A stretch of DNA of 7,804 nucleotides from JBLHGU01 sp047615875 (GTDB lineage: Bacteria; Pseudomonadota; Gammaproteobacteria; Arenicellales; CAJQKF01): positions 1 to 7,804 of the forward strand of contig JBLHGU010000237.1 of the NCBI GenBank assembly GCA_047615875.1, given 5' to 3'. Positions within the stretch are counted from its first letter, which is position 1. The number at the start of each line of letters is the position of its first letter. Shown in pieces: positions 6,729-7,804 of this stretch. The position numbers and the translations under genes are program-made. The notes below the pieces were generated by a model. That model saw only the letters and a program-made list of their open reading frames with translations, searched no databases and had not been told where the DNA came from.

Positions 6729-6779
6729 TGTAGGTCGGTGGTTTTTCCCTTCTTCCCGCCAGATAAGCAGGCGCTCCTG

Positions 6780-6818
6780 ATGGCGAGTATGATGGTCAAA
6801 GAAGTGGTAAAAACTTAA
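6780..6818 (+). CDS. Candidate Met-rich leader peptide (uORF) ahead of the PLP enzyme gene
   Basis: This is a 12-codon ORF, MASMMVKEVVKT, ending in TAA. CAGG (6768-6771) lies eight bases before the ATG, a plausible ribosome site. Three of the 12 codons are Met, including an adjacent pair. It sits in the predicted leader, in the same frame as the downstream enzyme gene, with 54 bases between its stop and ATG 6873. Upstream of an enzyme of the Cys/Met-metabolism family, this could sense charged tRNA-Met by ribosome stalling. Short ORFs arise easily by chance, and no clear terminator/antiterminator pair follows, so this is a hypothesis. Confidence 0.25.
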   Translation: MASMMVKEVVKT

Positions 6819-6830
6819 TACACCTTGTAT
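6818..6830. promoter_or_regulatory. Dyad ATACA-CCT-TGTAT in the leader
   Basis: This is a perfect 5-3-5 inverted repeat directly after the mini-ORF stop and 42 bases before ATG 6873. It could be an operator or a small RNA hairpin. A second small repeat, TCGA-GCT-TCGA, follows at 6834-6844. Function is unknown. Confidence 0.3.
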
Positions 6831-6872
6831 AAGTCGAGCTTCGATCAACGTCAATCAGTAGTTATTTATTAT

Positions 6873-7804
6873 ATGTATCCTTTAGGTGTTCCACTGCCAG
6901 ATTCTCCCCATGCCGTTTCGGTGAGCCTTCCAAAATGGGCGGACGTTGTCGGCTATGAAAAAGGTGAGAGTCGCGTGATTGAAGCAATGCAGTTGGGATA
7001 TCCGCGGTTTGTATATCACCCGTTTGTCGCCAAGCTGTTTGCCGATTGTGCGAAAAGGTTTGCGGGTGCGGATGAGTTTTGCCATGCATATCCATCCAGG
7101 AAGACTTGTGAATTGAGTATCGAGTATTGTGGTGTGGGAAGAGTTGAAGCGTTTTCTTCAGGTATTTGGGTGGCAGTTTTCCCGAGGGGTTCAGAGAAGC
7201 AGGCGAAGGAGTTTTGGCAGCATGCAGGCGTTGGAATTTGCTCGCGCTTTGCCGAGCACCGTGAGACGAAGACGCAAGATGCTGAAGCAGTTGGTTTTAT
7301 TAAGGATAAACTCGCTAATTTAAGTGGTGCGGATGTGGAGGATATATATTTATTCCCATCAGGCATGGCCGCAATTTACACCGCGCATCGCCTCCCCGAA
7401 ACTCGAAATCCGAAGCCCGAAACTATCCAGCTGGGTTTTCCGTATGTCGACACATTGAGGGTACAACAAAAGTTTGGCACTGTTGAGTTCGTGGCGTTCG
7501 ATGACCACGAAAAGCTGGCGCAAACACAGTCCGATGCGGTATTCACAGAATATCCGTTAAACCCACTTTTACAGCGGGTAGATTTTGCAAAAGTTCGGGC
7601 CGCAATTGGCATAACACCGCTGATTGTGGATGATACGCTTTGCGCGTGGCAGGGTTTCAACACACTGGATGTAGCGGACATTGCAGTGACGAGTTTGACA
7701 AAATTTTTCTCTGGCATTGGAGACGTAATGGCGGGTGGTTTGATACTCAACAAAAAGTCGCCTTATTATGCAAAATTCAAGGAGAAACTAGACGGGATTT
7801 ATGA
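6873..7804 (+). CDS. PLP-dependent Cys/Met-metabolism enzyme, fungal-type cystathionine gamma-synthase-like (3' end beyond window)
   Basis: The reading frame is open from ATG 6873 to the window edge, giving 310 codons and no stop, so it is incomplete on the right. The N-terminal region (MYPLGVPLPDSPHAVSVSLP, WADVVGYEKGE, MQLGYPRFVYHP) matches what I recall of the extra N-terminal domain of fungal cystathionine gamma-synthases. The PLP transferase core follows: LFPSGMAAIYTAH (about 162-174), GFPYVDTLRVQQKFG, VDDT with Asp253 to hold the PLP ring nitrogen, and SLTKFFSGIGDVMAGG with Lys277 as the Schiff-base lysine. Asp and Lys are 24 residues apart, close to typical for the family. Likely role: joining an activated homoserine with cysteine, or a related sulfur-amino-acid reaction, in the cytoplasm. 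Exact specificity is uncertain. No good ribosome site precedes ATG 6873; TTG 6825 is an in-frame alternative. A 7-bp tandem repeat (7397-7424) lies inside the gene. Two long minus-strand frames across it are shadows. Confidence 0.88.
   Translation, partial: MYPLGVPLPDSPHAVSVSLPKWADVVGYEKGESRVIEAMQLGYPRFVYHPFVAKLFADCAKRFAGADEFCHAYPSRKTCELSIEYCGVGRVEAFSSGIWVAVFPRGSEKQAKEFWQHAGVGICSRFAEHRETKTQDAEAVGFIKDKLANLSGADVEDIYLFPSGMAAIYTAHRLPETRNPKPETIQLGFPYVDTLRVQQKFGTVEFVAFDDHEKLAQTQSDAVFTEYPLNPLLQRVDFAKVRAAIGITPLIVDDTLCAWQGFNTLDVADIAVTSLTKFFSGIGDVMAGGLILNKKSPYYAKFKEKLDGIY
7397..7424 (+). repeat. Four tandem degenerate heptamers within the PLP enzyme gene
   Basis: Four head-to-tail 7-bp units read CGAAACT, CGAAATC, CGAAGCC, CGAAACT. 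The first four bases are invariant and the last unit equals the first. They encode most of a PETRNPKPET peptide between AIYTAHRL and TIQLGFPYVDT. Seven is not a multiple of three, so gain or loss of one unit would shift the frame. Confidence 0.7.

Larger units (their letters stand above)
6289..6872. other. 584-bp non-coding region between the GMC gene and the PLP enzyme gene
   Basis: No protein-coding gene is supported here. The left part (6289-6500) holds two inverted-repeat structures that may end or stabilise the operon transcript. Neither has a following T-run, so no intrinsic terminator is clear. The right part (6550-6872) looks like the control region of the PLP enzyme gene: a dyad, a good sigma70 promoter, a leader of about 238 nt with stem-forming repeats, and a 12-codon mini-ORF. 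These are listed separately. I do not recognise any known riboswitch class, including the SAM classes. Confidence 0.6.

Noticed and set aside
6697..6760. Intrinsic terminator made by CCCCAG/CTGGGG and the TTTTT run
   Set aside because: The loop is 20 bases and the T-run starts about 20 bases after the stem, so the geometry does not fit a standard intrinsic terminator.
7016..7366. 116-codon minus-strand open frame
   Set aside because: It lies antisense to the PLP enzyme gene, whose plus-strand frame carries clear family motifs. The minus-strand translation shows no domain and looks like a shadow.
7376..7753. 125-codon minus-strand open frame
   Set aside because: It is antisense to the PLP core, including the Lys277 motif. 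It is Ser/Cys/Thr-rich with no recognisable domain, typical of a shadow frame.

Overview
The window looks like chromosomal DNA from a bacterium, most likely a proteobacterium and possibly a gammaproteobacterium. The grounds are mid-range GC by eye, Shine-Dalgarno-type ribosome sites, sigma70-like promoter hexamers, compact convergent and divergent gene pairs, and protein families common in proteobacteria. The sequence does not fix the species. I see no rRNA, tRNA, CRISPR array or insertion sequence.

Layout. (1) 129-1247 (+) is a zinc-less quinone-oxidoreductase-like MDR dehydrogenase. It converges on (2) 1281-2210 (-), an AEC (auxin efflux carrier) family permease. (3) 2211-2638 holds no convincing gene. 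One plus-strand frame gives protein-like stretches broken by stops, which may be a decayed gene. (4) 2639-3397 (-) is an IclR-family regulator, divergent from (5) an FMN-dependent alpha-hydroxy-acid dehydrogenase at 3545-4693 (+). That gene overlaps by four bases (ATGA) with (6) an FAD-dependent GMC oxidoreductase at 4690-6288 (+). (7) 6289-6872 is a 584-bp non-coding stretch with inverted repeats, a good sigma70 promoter and a Met-rich mini-ORF. (8) 6873 to the window edge (+) is the first 310 codons of a PLP-dependent Cys/Met-metabolism enzyme resembling the fungal type of cystathionine gamma-synthase. It is open to the right edge with no stop.

How the genes may work together. Genes 4-6 form a small catabolic locus: a divergent IclR regulator and two translationally coupled flavoprotein dehydrogenases. 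One acts on alcohols (GMC) and the other on 2-hydroxy acids, so they could oxidise an alcohol or polyol and a derived 2-hydroxy acid in turn. The AEC permease could carry a related small acid, but it has its own upstream region and the link is only proximity. The PLP enzyme appears to be a separate transcription unit. Its predicted leader is about 238 nt long and has several dyads and a 12-codon mini-ORF with three Met codons, which suggests methionine-responsive control.

Most noteworthy: the Met-rich leader ORF and dyad-rich leader of the PLP gene, a run of four degenerate 7-bp repeats inside that coding sequence, and Arg-to-Glu replacement at a conserved flavin-site position in the FMN enzyme.
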